DNA of 47,187 nucleotides from an uncultured Bacteroidia bacterium (lineage in GTDB: Bacteria > Bacteroidota > Bacteroidia > Bacteroidales > UBA932): contig CACYWN010000016.1 of the NCBI GenBank assembly GCA_902778105.1, positions 1 through 47,187 on the forward strand. The letters are read 5' to 3'. This document shows, piece by piece, positions 27,441 to 36,886 of this stretch. Position numbers and translations under genes: made by a program. Within the stretch, counting starts at the first letter, position 1, and the number at the start of each line of letters is the position of its first letter. The notes under the pieces were generated by a model that had not been told where the DNA came from, ran no database searches, and was given only the letters and a program-made list of their open reading frames with translations.

Positions 27441-28322
27441 ATGAATGCTCTCGTCATCCATTGGCACGTCGATCCGGCCATCCTGCATATCGGTCCTTTC
27501 GAGCTCCGCTGGTATTCGCTCCTGTTCGTGAGCGGGTTCATCCTGGGATGGTTCATCTTCAAATGGTTTTTCCAGCGCGAAAAGATTGACACGAAACTGC
27601 TGGATCCGCTGCTGTACACGCTCCTCATCTGCACGATCGTGGGCGCGCGTCTCGGACATTGCCTGTTCTATCAGCCGGACTACTATCTGGGCAGCTGGAA
27701 GGGCTTCTGGGAGATTTTCATGCCGTGGAAGGGCGGCCTTGCGAGCCATGGCGGCACCATCGCCCTGCTTCTGGGCATGTGGTGGTTCGCGAAACACTAT
27801 GGGAAGAAGCACGATTTCGACTTCGTGTGGCTGCTGGACCACCTGGCCATCGCCGTGGCTTTCGCCGGCGCATTCATCCGTTTCGGCAACCTGTTCAATT
27901 CGGAAATCTACGGGGATGTGACGAATCTTCCCTGGGGCTTCATCTTCGAACTTCGCGGGGAAACCGAACCCAAGCATCCGACGCAGCTCTATGAAGGGTT
28001 CACCTACCTGCTGCTGGGATTCGCCCTCATCGCCCTGTACCGGAACCGGCTGGAGAAGATGTGGAGGGGTGAGTTCATCGGCATCTTCCTCCTGGTGTGC
28101 TTCGGCAGCCGCTTCCTCATCGAGTTCATCAAAGAGCCCCAGGTGGATTTCGAGAAGACGATGCTCCTGAACATGGGCCAGTTGCTGTCAATCCCCTTCA
28201 TCCTCCTGGGCATCGGGTTCCTCATCTGGGCTTTCGCAAAGAAGATTCCGGCCAGGGCCATCCATCCCGAAGTGCCGAAACCAAAGAAAGAGGCCACCCA
28301 TTACGCAAAACCCTTGTCCTAG
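27441..28322 (+). CDS. lgt: Prolipoprotein diacylglyceryl transferase
   Basis: 293 residues with seven or so membrane helices. Adds diacylglycerol from phosphatidylglycerol to the lipobox cysteine of lipoproteins in the inner membrane. Lgt motifs are HIGPFELRWYSLLF, GARLGHCLFY, the Lgt signature GAFIRFGNLFNSEIYG, HPTQLYEG and FGSRFLIEFIKEPQ. The open frame begins at 27402, but the ATG at 27441 fits the family start and the promoter. The Lys-rich cytoplasmic tail is variable. The next operon starts 57 bases on without a clear promoter of its own, so read-through is possible. Confidence 0.95.
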   Translation: MNALVIHWHVDPAILHIGPFELRWYSLLFVSGFILGWFIFKWFFQREKIDTKLLDPLLYTLLICTIVGARLGHCLFYQPDYYLGSWKGFWEIFMPWKGGLASHGGTIALLLGMWWFAKHYGKKHDFDFVWLLDHLAIAVAFAGAFIRFGNLFNSEIYGDVTNLPWGFIFELRGETEPKHPTQLYEGFTYLLLGFALIALYRNRLEKMWRGEFIGIFLLVCFGSRFLIEFIKEPQVDFEKTMLLNMGQLLSIPFILLGIGFLIWAFAKKIPARAIHPEVPKPKKEATHYAKPLS

Positions 28323-28379
28323 GTCTGGTTTTTGCGGTAAACAGGCGACCTCGAAATAAGATTATCAGTTAGTTAGTAT

Positions 28380-29900
28380 ATGTATTTGAAACGATTTGCC
28401 GTCCTTGCCGCAGGAGTTCTTCTGGCCCTGCCGGCCTTTGCGCAGTATCAGGACGGAACTCCGGCCGCCGGGGAAGGGAAAGTGGTCCTCACCCTGGAGG
28501 ATGCCCTCAAGATCGCCCTCAGCGAGAACACCACCGTGAAAGTCGCGGACATGGAGATCGAGCGGCAGAAGTATGCCCGGAAGGGCTCCTACGCCGCCCT
28601 GCTTCCGCAGGTCAGTGCCTCCGGGATGTACAGCTACGCTCTCAAGAAGCAGAAGGTCTATTTCGGATCCGACAAGACCAGTGACGACGGGGAGTCCTCT
28701 TCTTCCCCCGGTGGCGGCATGGCCGGGATGATGGCCGGCCTGATGGAGCCCATCATGTATTACATCATGGACCTGTACCAGGCGACCGGCACCCCGTTCG
28801 TCCCGTATGTTCCCAAACCCAGCGAGGACACCCAATCTTCCTCCGAGCCGATCGAGATGGGCCGTTCCCACTCGGTCAACTTCGGTATCAACGCGCAGAT
28901 GCCCCTGGTGAACTTCCAGCTTTGGGAGAGCCTCCGGCTCACCGGCGACCAGGTGGAACTGGCCGTGGAGCAGGCCCGGGAATCCCGCCTCGGAACCGTC
29001 TCCTCCGTCAAGCAGGCCTTCTTCGGGATCCTGTTCGCCAAGGAGGCGTACAACGTGTATAACTCCGTCTATGAGAACGCGGTGGAGAATTTCCGCCTCA
29101 CCGAGATGCGCTACAACGCCGCCAAGGCGTCGGAACTGGACCTCACCCGGGCGAAATCCAACGTCGCGGCCGCCATTCCGAACCTGTACAATGCGGAAAG
29201 TTCCGTGGAACTGGCCCTGTGGCAGCTCAAGGCCGTGATGGGCATCGACCTGGAACGGGACATCGACATCGCCGGCACCCTCGAGGATTATGCCGCCGAG
29301 ATGTTCCGCGACATCCATGAGGCGGAAGACGCCTCCCTGGACGGCAACACCCAGCTCCGCCAGCTCGCCCAGCAGGCGGAAATGCTCTCCAAGCAGATCC
29401 GGATGCAGCAGTATGCCTACCTGCCGTCCCTGGCCCTGTCCTTCTCTTATTCCTTCCTGACGCAGAGCGACATGTTCAACCTGAGCCAGTGGAAATGGTT
29501 TCCGTCCTCCACGCTGGGCCTGAGCCTCTCGATCCCGATCTTCTCCGGCGGCCAGCGCTACCACGCCATCAAGCAGACCCGCGTCCAGGCCGACGAACTG
29601 GAGCTCCAGCGCATCAACGCCGAGCGGCAGCTCCGCATCGGCATCCGCCAGAGCCTGAATACGATGGAAACGGCGATGAAGACCTACGACGCCTCCAAGG
29701 AGGCCCTCGTGAGCGCCGAGAAGGCCTACGACATCGCCACGAAGTCCTATCAGCTGGGCAAGAGCACGCTGACGGACCTCAATAACACGGAACTGGTCCT
29801 GACCCAGTCCAAGCTCGCCGTCTCCCAGGCGGTGTACAACTTCGTCATTGCGAAGACCGGCCTGGAGCAGACCCTCGGATATGATTTTAACGAGAATTAA
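28380..29900 (+). CDS. TolC-family outer membrane efflux protein
   Basis: 506 residues with signal peptide MYLKRFAVLAAGVLLALPAFA. Outer-membrane channel of a tripartite efflux pump. Two structural repeats with long coiled-coil helices (about 195-270 and 400-480) and the duplicated motif KSTLTDLNNTELVL / ASELDLTRAKSNV typical of TolC. A Ser/Gly/Met-rich stretch (about 95-125, SSSPGGGMAGMMAGLM) is an unusual low-complexity insert near the first beta strand. First gene of a four-gene operon with the adaptor three bases downstream. Confidence 0.92.
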   Translation: MYLKRFAVLAAGVLLALPAFAQYQDGTPAAGEGKVVLTLEDALKIALSENTTVKVADMEIERQKYARKGSYAALLPQVSASGMYSYALKKQKVYFGSDKTSDDGESSSSPGGGMAGMMAGLMEPIMYYIMDLYQATGTPFVPYVPKPSEDTQSSSEPIEMGRSHSVNFGINAQMPLVNFQLWESLRLTGDQVELAVEQARESRLGTVSSVKQAFFGILFAKEAYNVYNSVYENAVENFRLTEMRYNAAKASELDLTRAKSNVAAAIPNLYNAESSVELALWQLKAVMGIDLERDIDIAGTLEDYAAEMFRDIHEAEDASLDGNTQLRQLAQQAEMLSKQIRMQQYAYLPSLALSFSYSFLTQSDMFNLSQWKWFPSSTLGLSLSIPIFSGGQRYHAIKQTRVQADELELQRINAERQLRIGIRQSLNTMETAMKTYDASKEALVSAEKAYDIATKSYQLGKSTLTDLNNTELVLTQSKLAVSQAVYNFVIAKTGLEQTLGYDFNEN

Positions 29901-29903
29901 GAT

Positions 29904-30944
29904 ATGAACTGCAGATTCCTTTTCCCCGTTCTCGCCGTCTGCGCCCTGACCGCCTGCGGAAGCCGTGGCGGACAGTCCGGAACGCCCGCTCCGGGCGCCG
30001 GCGCTCCTCAGGCCGACGTCATCCCGACCGTGGAAGTGGTTGCCGCCACCGCCCGTGACGTCGCCGACGAGAACAGCTATTCCTCCACCGTGGAGGCCTA
30101 TGCCACCAACAACATCATGCCCCAGACCGGCGCCCGCATCCGCAAAATCAACGTGGAGGTGGGGGATTACGTCGTGAAGGGCCAGGTCCTTGCGGAGATG
30201 GACCATCTCCAGCTGGACCAGCTGGAACTCCAGATCCAGAACGACGAGGTCGAATACGCCCGCCTGAAGGGCCTCTATGAGGAAGGCGGTGTGTCCCAGT
30301 CCGACTTCGAGGCCGCCGAGCTCGGCTACAAGGTCCGCAAGACCAACTACCAGAATCTCCTGGAGAACACCATCCTCCGCAGCCCCATCAACGGTTTCGT
30401 GACCGCCCGCAACTTCGACGTCGGGGACATGTTCGCGATGAGCGCCCCGCTGTTCACGGTGCAGCAGGTCGTCCCGGTGAAGCTCCTCGTGGGCATCTCC
30501 GAGAGCGAGTACACCAAGGTCAAGCGGGGAGACGTCGTCACCATTACCGTAGACGCCCTCCCGGGCCGCACTTTCTCCGGCAAGGTGAACCGCCTGTATC
30601 CGACCATCAACGCCGCCACCCATACCTTCAGCGCCGAGGTCCTCGTGAACAATGCCGACAGGGCCCTCCGTCCGGGCATGTACGCCCGCGTGAGCGTGAA
30701 TTTCGGCACGAGCCACCGCATCGTCCTTCCGGACCGCTGCATCGTCAAGCAGGAGGGCACCGGCCAGCGCTTCGTGTATGTCCTGAATCCTGACGACACC
30801 GTCAGCTACGTACCCGTCACGCTGGGCAAGCACACGGCCTTCGAGTATGAGGTCATCGACGGCATCCAGGAAGGCGATCTCATCGTCCAGAAGGGCCAGG
30901 CGGCCCTCAAGGACGGCGTGAAGGTCCAGGTCCTCAACCAGTAA
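29904..30944 (+). CDS. RND efflux periplasmic adaptor, lipoprotein
   Basis: 346 residues. Signal peptide ends at a lipobox, ALTAC (Cys17), so it is anchored as a lipoprotein. The biotinyl-lipoyl halves (RKINVEVGDYVVKGQVLAEM and ILRSPINGFVTARNFDVGDMF) flank a short coiled-coil hairpin (about 90-140). Beta-barrel and membrane-proximal domains follow (KVNRLYPTINAATHTFSAEV; FVYVLNPDDTVSYVPVTLG). Joins the RND pump encoded 10 bases downstream to the TolC channel. Confidence 0.94.
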   Translation: MNCRFLFPVLAVCALTACGSRGGQSGTPAPGAGAPQADVIPTVEVVAATARDVADENSYSSTVEAYATNNIMPQTGARIRKINVEVGDYVVKGQVLAEMDHLQLDQLELQIQNDEVEYARLKGLYEEGGVSQSDFEAAELGYKVRKTNYQNLLENTILRSPINGFVTARNFDVGDMFAMSAPLFTVQQVVPVKLLVGISESEYTKVKRGDVVTITVDALPGRTFSGKVNRLYPTINAATHTFSAEVLVNNADRALRPGMYARVSVNFGTSHRIVLPDRCIVKQEGTGQRFVYVLNPDDTVSYVPVTLGKHTAFEYEVIDGIQEGDLIVQKGQAALKDGVKVQVLNQ

Positions 30945-30954
30945 GGAGGACCCC

Positions 30955-33900
30955 ATGAGCATCTACAGAACTTCCGTCAACCATCCGGTGACGACCGCCC
31001 TGGTGTTCGTGGCGTTCGCCATCCTGGGCATCTTCGCGCTGACGCGGCTCCCCGTGGACAACTTCCCGGACGTGGAGTCCAACGTCATCATGGTGATGTC
31101 CTCCTATCCCGGCGCCAGCGCCGAGGACGTGGAGAACAACCTCACGAAGGTCCTCGAAAACTCCCTGAACGGTGTCGCAAACCTCAAGGATATCACGTCC
31201 AACTCCCGGGAGAACATCTCCGTCCTCACCCTGGAATTCAACTACGAAACGGACATCGAAGTCGCGACGAACGACGTGCGCGACAAGTTGAGCATGGTTT
31301 CCCAGACGCTCCCCGACGGGGCGTCCTCCCCGACGATCTTCAAGTTCAGCGTGGACGACATGCCCATCATGATCATGTCCGCCACCGCCGACCAGAGCGT
31401 CTCCGCCCTGGACAAGATCCTGGACGACCGCGTGGCTACCCCGCTGGCCCGTGTCACCGGCGTGGGTACGGTCTCCGTGGCCGGTGCCCCGCAGCGCGAG
31501 ATCCAGGTCTATTGCGATCCCACCAAGCTGGAGGCCTACGGGCTGTCCATCGCCGCCATCTCCCAGGTAATCGCCGCCGAGAACCGGAACGTCCCTTCCG
31601 GCAACATCGACATCGGCTCCGACACCTATACCCTCCGCATCAAGAAGGAGTTCAAGGATCCGTCGGAACTGAACGACATCGTCCTGGGCTCGTTCAACGG
31701 GGGAACCGTCTATCTCCGCGACGTCGCCCGCGTGCAGGACGGCCTGGAGGAGCGTTCCCAGGAATCCTACACGAACGGGGTCCGCGGCGCGCAGATCATC
31801 ATCCAGAAGCAGTCCGGCTACAATACCGTGAACGTGATCCGCGGCGTCAAGAAGGAGATGAAGAGGCTGGAGCGGAACCTCCCTTCGGATATCAAGGTCA
31901 CGACGGTCGTGGATTCCTCCGACAACATCCTCAATACGATCAACTCCCTGAAGGAGACCATCCTCATCACCTTCCTCGTGGTGATGCTCGTGGTGTATGT
32001 GTTCCTGGGCCGGTGGAGGGGCACCCTCATCGTCATCCTGTCCATCCCGATCGCCCTCCTGGCCTCCCTGATCTACCTGTTCGCCACCGGCAACACGCTG
32101 AATATCATCTCCATGTCCGCCCTGTCCATCGCCATAGGCATGGTGGTGGACGACGCCATCGTTGTCCTGGAGAACGTGACGACGCACCTGGAACGGGGTG
32201 AAAAGCCCAAGGAGGCCGCCGTCCACGGCACCGCCGAGGTTGGTATCTCCGTCATCGCGTCCACGCTTACGATGCTGTGCGTGTTCCTTCCGCTCACGAT
32301 GATTTCCGGCATGGCCGGCATCATGTTCAAGCAGCTGGGCTGGATAGTCTCGATCATCATGATCGTGTCCACGTCCGCCGCCCTCACCCTCGTCCCGATG
32401 CTGTGCTCGCAGCTTCTCACGAACGAGAACAAGAGCGGAAAGCTCTACCACTTCATCTTCGACCCGGTGAACCGGGCCCTGGACGCTTTCTCCGCCTGGT
32501 ATTCCCGCGTGATCGCCTGGTGCATGAACCACAAGCGCATCGTCATGGTGGCGGCCGCCGTCGTCTTCGCCGGTGTCCTCGCCATCTACATGCCCCGGAT
32601 GAAGACCGAGTACTTCCCGACGCAGGACCAGGGCCGTATCCAGGTGTCCGTGGAACTGCCCATCGGCACCGCCCAGGACGTCACCCGCGACCTGGCTGCG
32701 CGCCTGTATGAGAAGATCATGGCCGATGTCCCTGAAGTCAAGGTCCTGAGCTACAATTTCGGCCAGGCCGATTCCGACAATGCCTTCGCCTCCATGCGCA
32801 ACAACGGCACCTACCTGATCACGATGAACATCAACGTCGGATCCATGGAGGACCGCAAGCGCTCCACCGCCGAGATCGCGGACCTGATCCGGGCCGACCT
32901 GAGGCAGTTCCCGGAGATCAACAAGTCCACCGTCACGGAAGGCGGCATGGGCATGGGCGGCCGTGCTTCTGTCCAGCTGGAGATCTACGGCTACGACTTT
33001 GACGAGACGGAGGATGCCGCCCGGAAGATGCGCGACAAGATGCTGGAGAATCCGAATTTCATCCAGGTGGTCCTGAGCCGCGACCAGTACACCCCGGAAT
33101 ACGAGGTCGATTTCGACCGCGAGAAACTGGCCCTGAACGGCCTGACCTCCACGACCGCGGCAGCGGCCGTGAGCGCGGCCATGAACGGTACCGTCGCGTC
33201 CTTCTACCGCGAAGACGGTGAGGAATACAACATCCGCGTCCGCTTTGCCCCGGAGTTCCGGGAGAGCGTCGCCGATATCGAGAATATCGTCATCACCAAT
33301 CCGCAGGGCCGCGGCATCCGCGTCCGTGACCTCGGCCAGGTCGTGGAGTCCCGTGTCCCGCCGACCATCACCCGCAAGAACCGCGACCGTTACATCACCG
33401 TCACCGGCATGATGGCCCGTGGCCATGCCCTGAGTGAGGGCGTGGAGGCCGTCACGGCCATGCTGGAGGCCGATCCGCTGCCCTCCGGCCTGTCCTGGGA
33501 CATCGGCGGAGACTATGAGGACCAGCAGAACATGTTCTCGGACATGATCCTGTTGATGCTCCTCATCGTCATCCTCGTGTACATGGTGATGGCTTCCCAG
33601 TTCGAGTCCTTCCTGGGCCCGCTGGTGATTATGTTCTCCATCCCGTTCGCCTTTACGGGCGTCGCCCTCGGAAACATGCTGCACGGGATGGCCGTGGGCG
33701 TGATGTCGATGATCGGCATCATCATCCTCCTGGGTATCGTGGTGAAGAACGGTATCGTCCTCATCGACTACACGATCCTGTGCCAGGAACGCGGGATGAG
33801 CGTCCGCGATTCCTCCGTGACCGCGGCCCGGAGCCGTCTTCGCCCGATCCTCATGACCACCCTCACCACCGTCCTCGGCATGCTGCCGATGGCCTGGGGT

Positions 33901-34062
33901 ACCGGCGAAGGTTCCGAAATGTGGAGGGGCCTCGGTATCACCGTTGCCTGGGGTCTGTCGATCTCTACCCTCATCACCCTCGTCATCATCCCGGTCCTGT
34001 ACTGCGGCATCACCGAACACCGTGAACGCCGCCAGGCCCGCCGGGCTGCTAAAAACAACTGA
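30955..34062 (+). CDS. RND efflux permease (AcrB/HAE1-like)
   Basis: 1035 residues, full length. Proton-driven inner-membrane pump with twelve membrane helices and two large periplasmic loops. The proton-relay Asp pair is in GMVVDDAIVVLEN (D399, D400 in TM4). Other RND motifs are YPGASAEDVENNLT near 51-64, and GIVVKNGIVLIDY with MTTLTTVLGMLPMAWGTGEG in the second half. Drug specificity cannot be read. It is followed by a PII-like protein two bases downstream, an arrangement seen in Bacteroidetes pumps. Confidence 0.95.
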   Translation: MSIYRTSVNHPVTTALVFVAFAILGIFALTRLPVDNFPDVESNVIMVMSSYPGASAEDVENNLTKVLENSLNGVANLKDITSNSRENISVLTLEFNYETDIEVATNDVRDKLSMVSQTLPDGASSPTIFKFSVDDMPIMIMSATADQSVSALDKILDDRVATPLARVTGVGTVSVAGAPQREIQVYCDPTKLEAYGLSIAAISQVIAAENRNVPSGNIDIGSDTYTLRIKKEFKDPSELNDIVLGSFNGGTVYLRDVARVQDGLEERSQESYTNGVRGAQIIIQKQSGYNTVNVIRGVKKEMKRLERNLPSDIKVTTVVDSSDNILNTINSLKETILITFLVVMLVVYVFLGRWRGTLIVILSIPIALLASLIYLFATGNTLNIISMSALSIAIGMVVDDAIVVLENVTTHLERGEKPKEAAVHGTAEVGISVIASTLTMLCVFLPLTMISGMAGIMFKQLGWIVSIIMIVSTSAALTLVPMLCSQLLTNENKSGKLYHFIFDPVNRALDAFSAWYSRVIAWCMNHKRIVMVAAAVVFAGVLAIYMPRMKTEYFPTQDQGRIQVSVELPIGTAQDVTRDLAARLYEKIMADVPEVKVLSYNFGQADSDNAFASMRNNGTYLITMNINVGSMEDRKRSTAEIADLIRADLRQFPEINKSTVTEGGMGMGGRASVQLEIYGYDFDETEDAARKMRDKMLENPNFIQVVLSRDQYTPEYEVDFDREKLALNGLTSTTAAAAVSAAMNGTVASFYREDGEEYNIRVRFAPEFRESVADIENIVITNPQGRGIRVRDLGQVVESRVPPTITRKNRDRYITVTGMMARGHALSEGVEAVTAMLEADPLPSGLSWDIGGDYEDQQNMFSDMILLMLLIVILVYMVMASQFESFLGPLVIMFSIPFAFTGVALGNMLHGMAVGVMSMIGIIILLGIVVKNGIVLIDYTILCQERGMSVRDSSVTAARSRLRPILMTTLTTVLGMLPMAWGTGEGSEMWRGLGITVAWGLSISTLITLVIIPVLYCGITEHRERRQARRAAKNN

Positions 34063-34064
34063 TT

Positions 34065-34358
34065 ATGAAAGCGATATTCATTGCCTACAACCAGGCCTAC
34101 AACCAGGAAATCGTGGAACTCCTCGAGTCCTGCGGCCAGCGGGGTTACACCGTCTGGGAGGAAATCGGCGGCCGGGGCACCGAGGACGGGGAGCCCCATC
34201 TGGGCAACCACGCCTGGCCCACGCAGAACCATGCCATCCTTACGGCCGTTCCGAACGACCTTGCACCCGTCATCATGGACCGTCTCCGCGATACGGACCG
34301 CGATAACCCGAAGCTGGGTCTGCGGGCCTATGTCCTCCCGGTGGAGGATGCACTGTGA
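34065..34358 (+). CDS. PII-like transporter-associated protein (PG0541 type)
   Basis: 97 residues with a ferredoxin-like beta-alpha-beta build: MKAIFIAYNQAYNQEIVELLESCGQRGYTVW, an acidic/Gly-rich T-loop-like stretch GGRGTEDGEPHLGNHAWP, then NHAILTAVPNDLAPVIMDRLRD and a final strand GLRAYVLPVE. Matches the small proteins found after RND pumps in Porphyromonas-type bacteria. It probably senses a ligand and tunes the pump, by analogy with PII-type regulators; this is inference. Confidence 0.8.
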   Translation: MKAIFIAYNQAYNQEIVELLESCGQRGYTVWEEIGGRGTEDGEPHLGNHAWPTQNHAILTAVPNDLAPVIMDRLRDTDRDNPKLGLRAYVLPVEDAL

Positions 34359-34369
34359 AAATAATTTGT

Positions 34370-34377
34370 TATATTTG
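34370..34377 (+). promoter_or_regulatory. -7 box for trxA
   Basis: TATATTTG, 23 bases before the trxA ATG. The gap after the efflux operon is AT-rich, unlike its surroundings. Confidence 0.6.
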
Positions 34378-34400
34378 CAAGGATATAAACGTTTTTACCT

Positions 34401-34715
34401 ATGGCAAAAGTAGCTACCAATACCAATTTCGAGGAGCTTCTCCAGGACGGGAAGCTCGTCATCGTGGATTTCTGGGCCACCTGGTGCGGCCCCTGCCGCA
34501 TGCTTTCCCCGCTTCTGGACGAGGTGGAGGAAGAGATGGCGGACAAGATCTCCGTCGTCAAGGTCAATGTGGACGACGCCGACGAGATCGCGATGAAGTA
34601 CCGCATCATGAACATCCCCACGCTGCTCTTCTTCAAGGGCGGCCAGCTGGTGGACAAGACCGTGGGCGCCATGCCCAAGAACGTCCTGGTGGACAAGATT
34701 AACGCTAACCTTTAA
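34401..34715 (+). CDS. trxA: Thioredoxin
   Basis: 104 residues. Cytosolic dithiol reductant. Active site WCGPC at residues 28-32, with the cis-Pro motif MNIPTLLFF near 71-79 and the C-terminal Gly-containing helix. No signal peptide. Nine bases before the next gene, so probably co-transcribed. Confidence 0.95.
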   Translation: MAKVATNTNFEELLQDGKLVIVDFWATWCGPCRMLSPLLDEVEEEMADKISVVKVNVDDADEIAMKYRIMNIPTLLFFKGGQLVDKTVGAMPKNVLVDKINANL

Positions 34716-34724
34716 ACGTATCAT

Positions 34725-35363
34725 ATGAAAAAGATTTTGGCCATAGCGGCCCTTTTCGCCTCGATGGCGGCTGCCAGCGCCCAGCAGTTCGGCGTGATTG
34801 GTGGACTCTCCCTTTCCACCATGGACGGTGCCAAGAATCCCGATGAAAACAAGCTGATGACCCTGTATCAGGCCGGTGTCGCCTTCAAGGCCGACCTCGG
34901 TGCCGGTTTCGCCATCCAGCCCACCCTGTCCTATTCGGTGAAAGGTGCGAACCTCAAGCAGAACAATGATGTCGTTTCCAAGACCGGCTTTGCCGAGCTT
35001 TCCGTGGGTTTACAGTGGGGACCGGACCTGCTGGCTTTCCGTCCTTACCTGTTCGTCGAACCTTTCGTGGGTTACGGCGTTACCGGCAGCGAGATTCTGC
35101 GGATGTCCGGCACCGAAACTACCGTGGCGTCCATCAACAAGGCCCTTGATGAGGCAAAGAACAAACTCGAATATGGTGTAGGCGCAGGCCTCGGTGTGGA
35201 AATCGCCTCCCATATCCAGCTGTCCTGCCAGTTGTTCCGCAATTTCGGCCCCCTTTACAAGGCCGACAGCCTGAATACCGGTGATCTGAAGGACATCAAG
35301 TCCTCTTACGTAGACCTCAAGAACTATCAGGGGGTCAAGATCAACCTGGCCATCCTGTTCTGA
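34725..35363 (+). CDS. Outer membrane beta-barrel protein
   Basis: 212 residues with signal peptide MKKILAIAALFASMAAASA followed by alternating beta strands (FGVIGGLSLST, GFAIQPTLSYSV, YGVGAGLGVEI, LSCQLFRNFG) and a C-terminal hydrophobic strand ending ILF, all typical of small PorT/OmpW-like barrels in Bacteroidetes. The function is unknown. Confidence 0.85.
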   Translation: MKKILAIAALFASMAAASAQQFGVIGGLSLSTMDGAKNPDENKLMTLYQAGVAFKADLGAGFAIQPTLSYSVKGANLKQNNDVVSKTGFAELSVGLQWGPDLLAFRPYLFVEPFVGYGVTGSEILRMSGTETTVASINKALDEAKNKLEYGVGAGLGVEIASHIQLSCQLFRNFGPLYKADSLNTGDLKDIKSSYVDLKNYQGVKINLAILF

Positions 35364-35366
35364 CCG

Positions 35367-35900
35367 ATGCCGGAGCGTAGGGCTGTCGTCTTCTGCTCGG
35401 CCAGTTACGACATCGATCCGAAGTACAATGAGGCAGCGCGTGAAGTAGTTCGCGCGCTGCGTGCTTATGGTTGGACCCTGGTCTCCGGCGGCAGTTTCCG
35501 TGGAACGATGGGAGCGGTTGCGGACGAGATGGAGCGGCTGGGAGGCTGTCACATAGGCGTGATGCCCCGTTTCATGGCCGGTCTGGAGTATCCGCGGCTG
35601 GACGAGTTGGTGTGGACGGATACGATGGCCGAGCGGAAGGAGCGGATGCGGGAGGGAGCTTCCGCCGTCATCGCCCTTCCCGGCGGCATCGGCACCCTGG
35701 ATGAACTGATTGAAACACATGTTCTGGCCAAGCTGGGCCGTTTCCAGGGGAAGATTCTTGCCCTGAACCTGGAGGGCTTCTTCGAGCCTTTCAAGGCGTT
35801 GTTGGACCACTATGAGAAAACCGGCATGCTGGATGCCCGCGACCGGGGCCTGGTGGTTTTCGCCGATACGGTGGAGGAATTGGCCGGATATCTGAAATAG
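35367..35900 (+). CDS. LOG-family protein (TIGR00730 Rossmann fold)
   Basis: 177 residues. Family members are phosphoribohydrolases acting on nucleoside 5'-monophosphates (LOG/YvdD type). The nucleotide motif VSGGSFRGTMGAVADE replaces the usual GGGxxGLMG, while M..RK-like MAERKERMREGASAVIALPGGIGTLDEL retains the PGGxGTxxE catalytic signature. Three bases after the barrel gene and six before the prenyl synthase gene. The substrate is not certain. Confidence 0.88.
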   Translation: MPERRAVVFCSASYDIDPKYNEAAREVVRALRAYGWTLVSGGSFRGTMGAVADEMERLGGCHIGVMPRFMAGLEYPRLDELVWTDTMAERKERMREGASAVIALPGGIGTLDELIETHVLAKLGRFQGKILALNLEGFFEPFKALLDHYEKTGMLDARDRGLVVFADTVEELAGYLK

Positions 35901-35906
35901 GAAAGG

Positions 35907-36884
35907 ATGGATCTGCAAGGAGTCAAAGGTTTTCTCTCCGGGCCGATGTCGGAGGTGGAGGCAATGCTGGAGGAATCCCTCCGGAGCGACATTTCGTTGC
36001 TGGACGCGACGAACCGGTCCCTTCTCACGCAGGGCGGAAAGCGGATGCGTCCCGTCCTGTCGTTGCTTTCTGCAGGGGCCTGCGGCGGCATCAACCCCGA
36101 TTCCATCCGCTTTGCGGCGGCCTCGGAACTGATCCATAATTCCACCCTCCTCCATGACGATGTCGTGGACGGGGCGACCCTGCGGCGGGGACGGCCGACG
36201 GTGATGGCGATCCTCAGCGGTCCGGCGTCGGTGCTGCTGGGAGACTTCTGGCTTGTGAAGGCCGTCCGGTGCATCCTGGACGCCTCCCGGGATAGTGAAC
36301 GGGTGATCCGCCTGTTTGCCAAGACGCTGTCCGATTTGGCGGAAGGGGAGTTGCTCCAGATGCAAAAGGCTTCCTCCGCGGATACCACCCGGGACGATTA
36401 TCTGCGCATCATCTATTCCAAGACCGCGTCCCTGTTCGAAGCGTCCGTCCTGTCCGGGGCGGTTTCCGCCGGGGCACCGGAGGAATGGACGGCGGCACTT
36501 ACCGGTTATGCCCGGAACCTGGGCCTGGCGTTCCAGATCAAGGACGATATATTCGACTATGCCGGGGAAGTTTCGTTGGGCAAGCCGGTGGGTATCGACC
36601 TTCGGGAGCAGAAAATCACCCTTCCGCTGCTGTGTGCGCTGGATTCCGTTCCGGCGGAAGAGGCGGCGGAAATCCGGTCCAAGGTCCGCCGGATTGCCGA
36701 TGCACCGGAACTGGCGGAATCGGTCCGCGACTTCGTACTGGCGCACGGCGGCGTGGATAGCGCGGCTGCCGAGATGGAAAAATACATTGAAACGGCGATT
36801 TTCTGCCTGGAGGAGCTTCCCTCTTCCACGGAAAAATCGTATCTTGCAAAGTTAGCCCGCTATGTGGGCGAAAGAGCTTATTGA
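35907..36884 (+). CDS. Polyprenyl diphosphate synthase
   Basis: 325 residues. Trans-isoprenyl chain elongation enzyme, probably making the menaquinone side chain (this links functionally to ubiE in the window). First Asp motif LLHDDVVDGATLRRG (about 81-95), second FQIKDDIFDY (about 210-219), with GGKRMRPVLSLLSA earlier. The second motif has DDIFD, as usual for long-chain enzymes. Chain length cannot be set from sequence. Confidence 0.92.
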   Translation: MDLQGVKGFLSGPMSEVEAMLEESLRSDISLLDATNRSLLTQGGKRMRPVLSLLSAGACGGINPDSIRFAAASELIHNSTLLHDDVVDGATLRRGRPTVMAILSGPASVLLGDFWLVKAVRCILDASRDSERVIRLFAKTLSDLAEGELLQMQKASSADTTRDDYLRIIYSKTASLFEASVLSGAVSAGAPEEWTAALTGYARNLGLAFQIKDDIFDYAGEVSLGKPVGIDLREQKITLPLLCALDSVPAEEAAEIRSKVRRIADAPELAESVRDFVLAHGGVDSAAAEMEKYIETAIFCLEELPSSTEKSYLAKLARYVGERAY

Positions 36885-36886
36885 GA

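Noticed and set aside
30934-34020. A 1028-codon open frame antisense to the RND pump
   Set aside because: It mirrors the real gene with low-complexity His/Asp/Gly-rich protein. GC-rich codon use leaves few antisense stops. The same holds for the long antisense frames at 5505-7994, 13151-15568, 19032-20297, 28365-30962 and 44107-47124.
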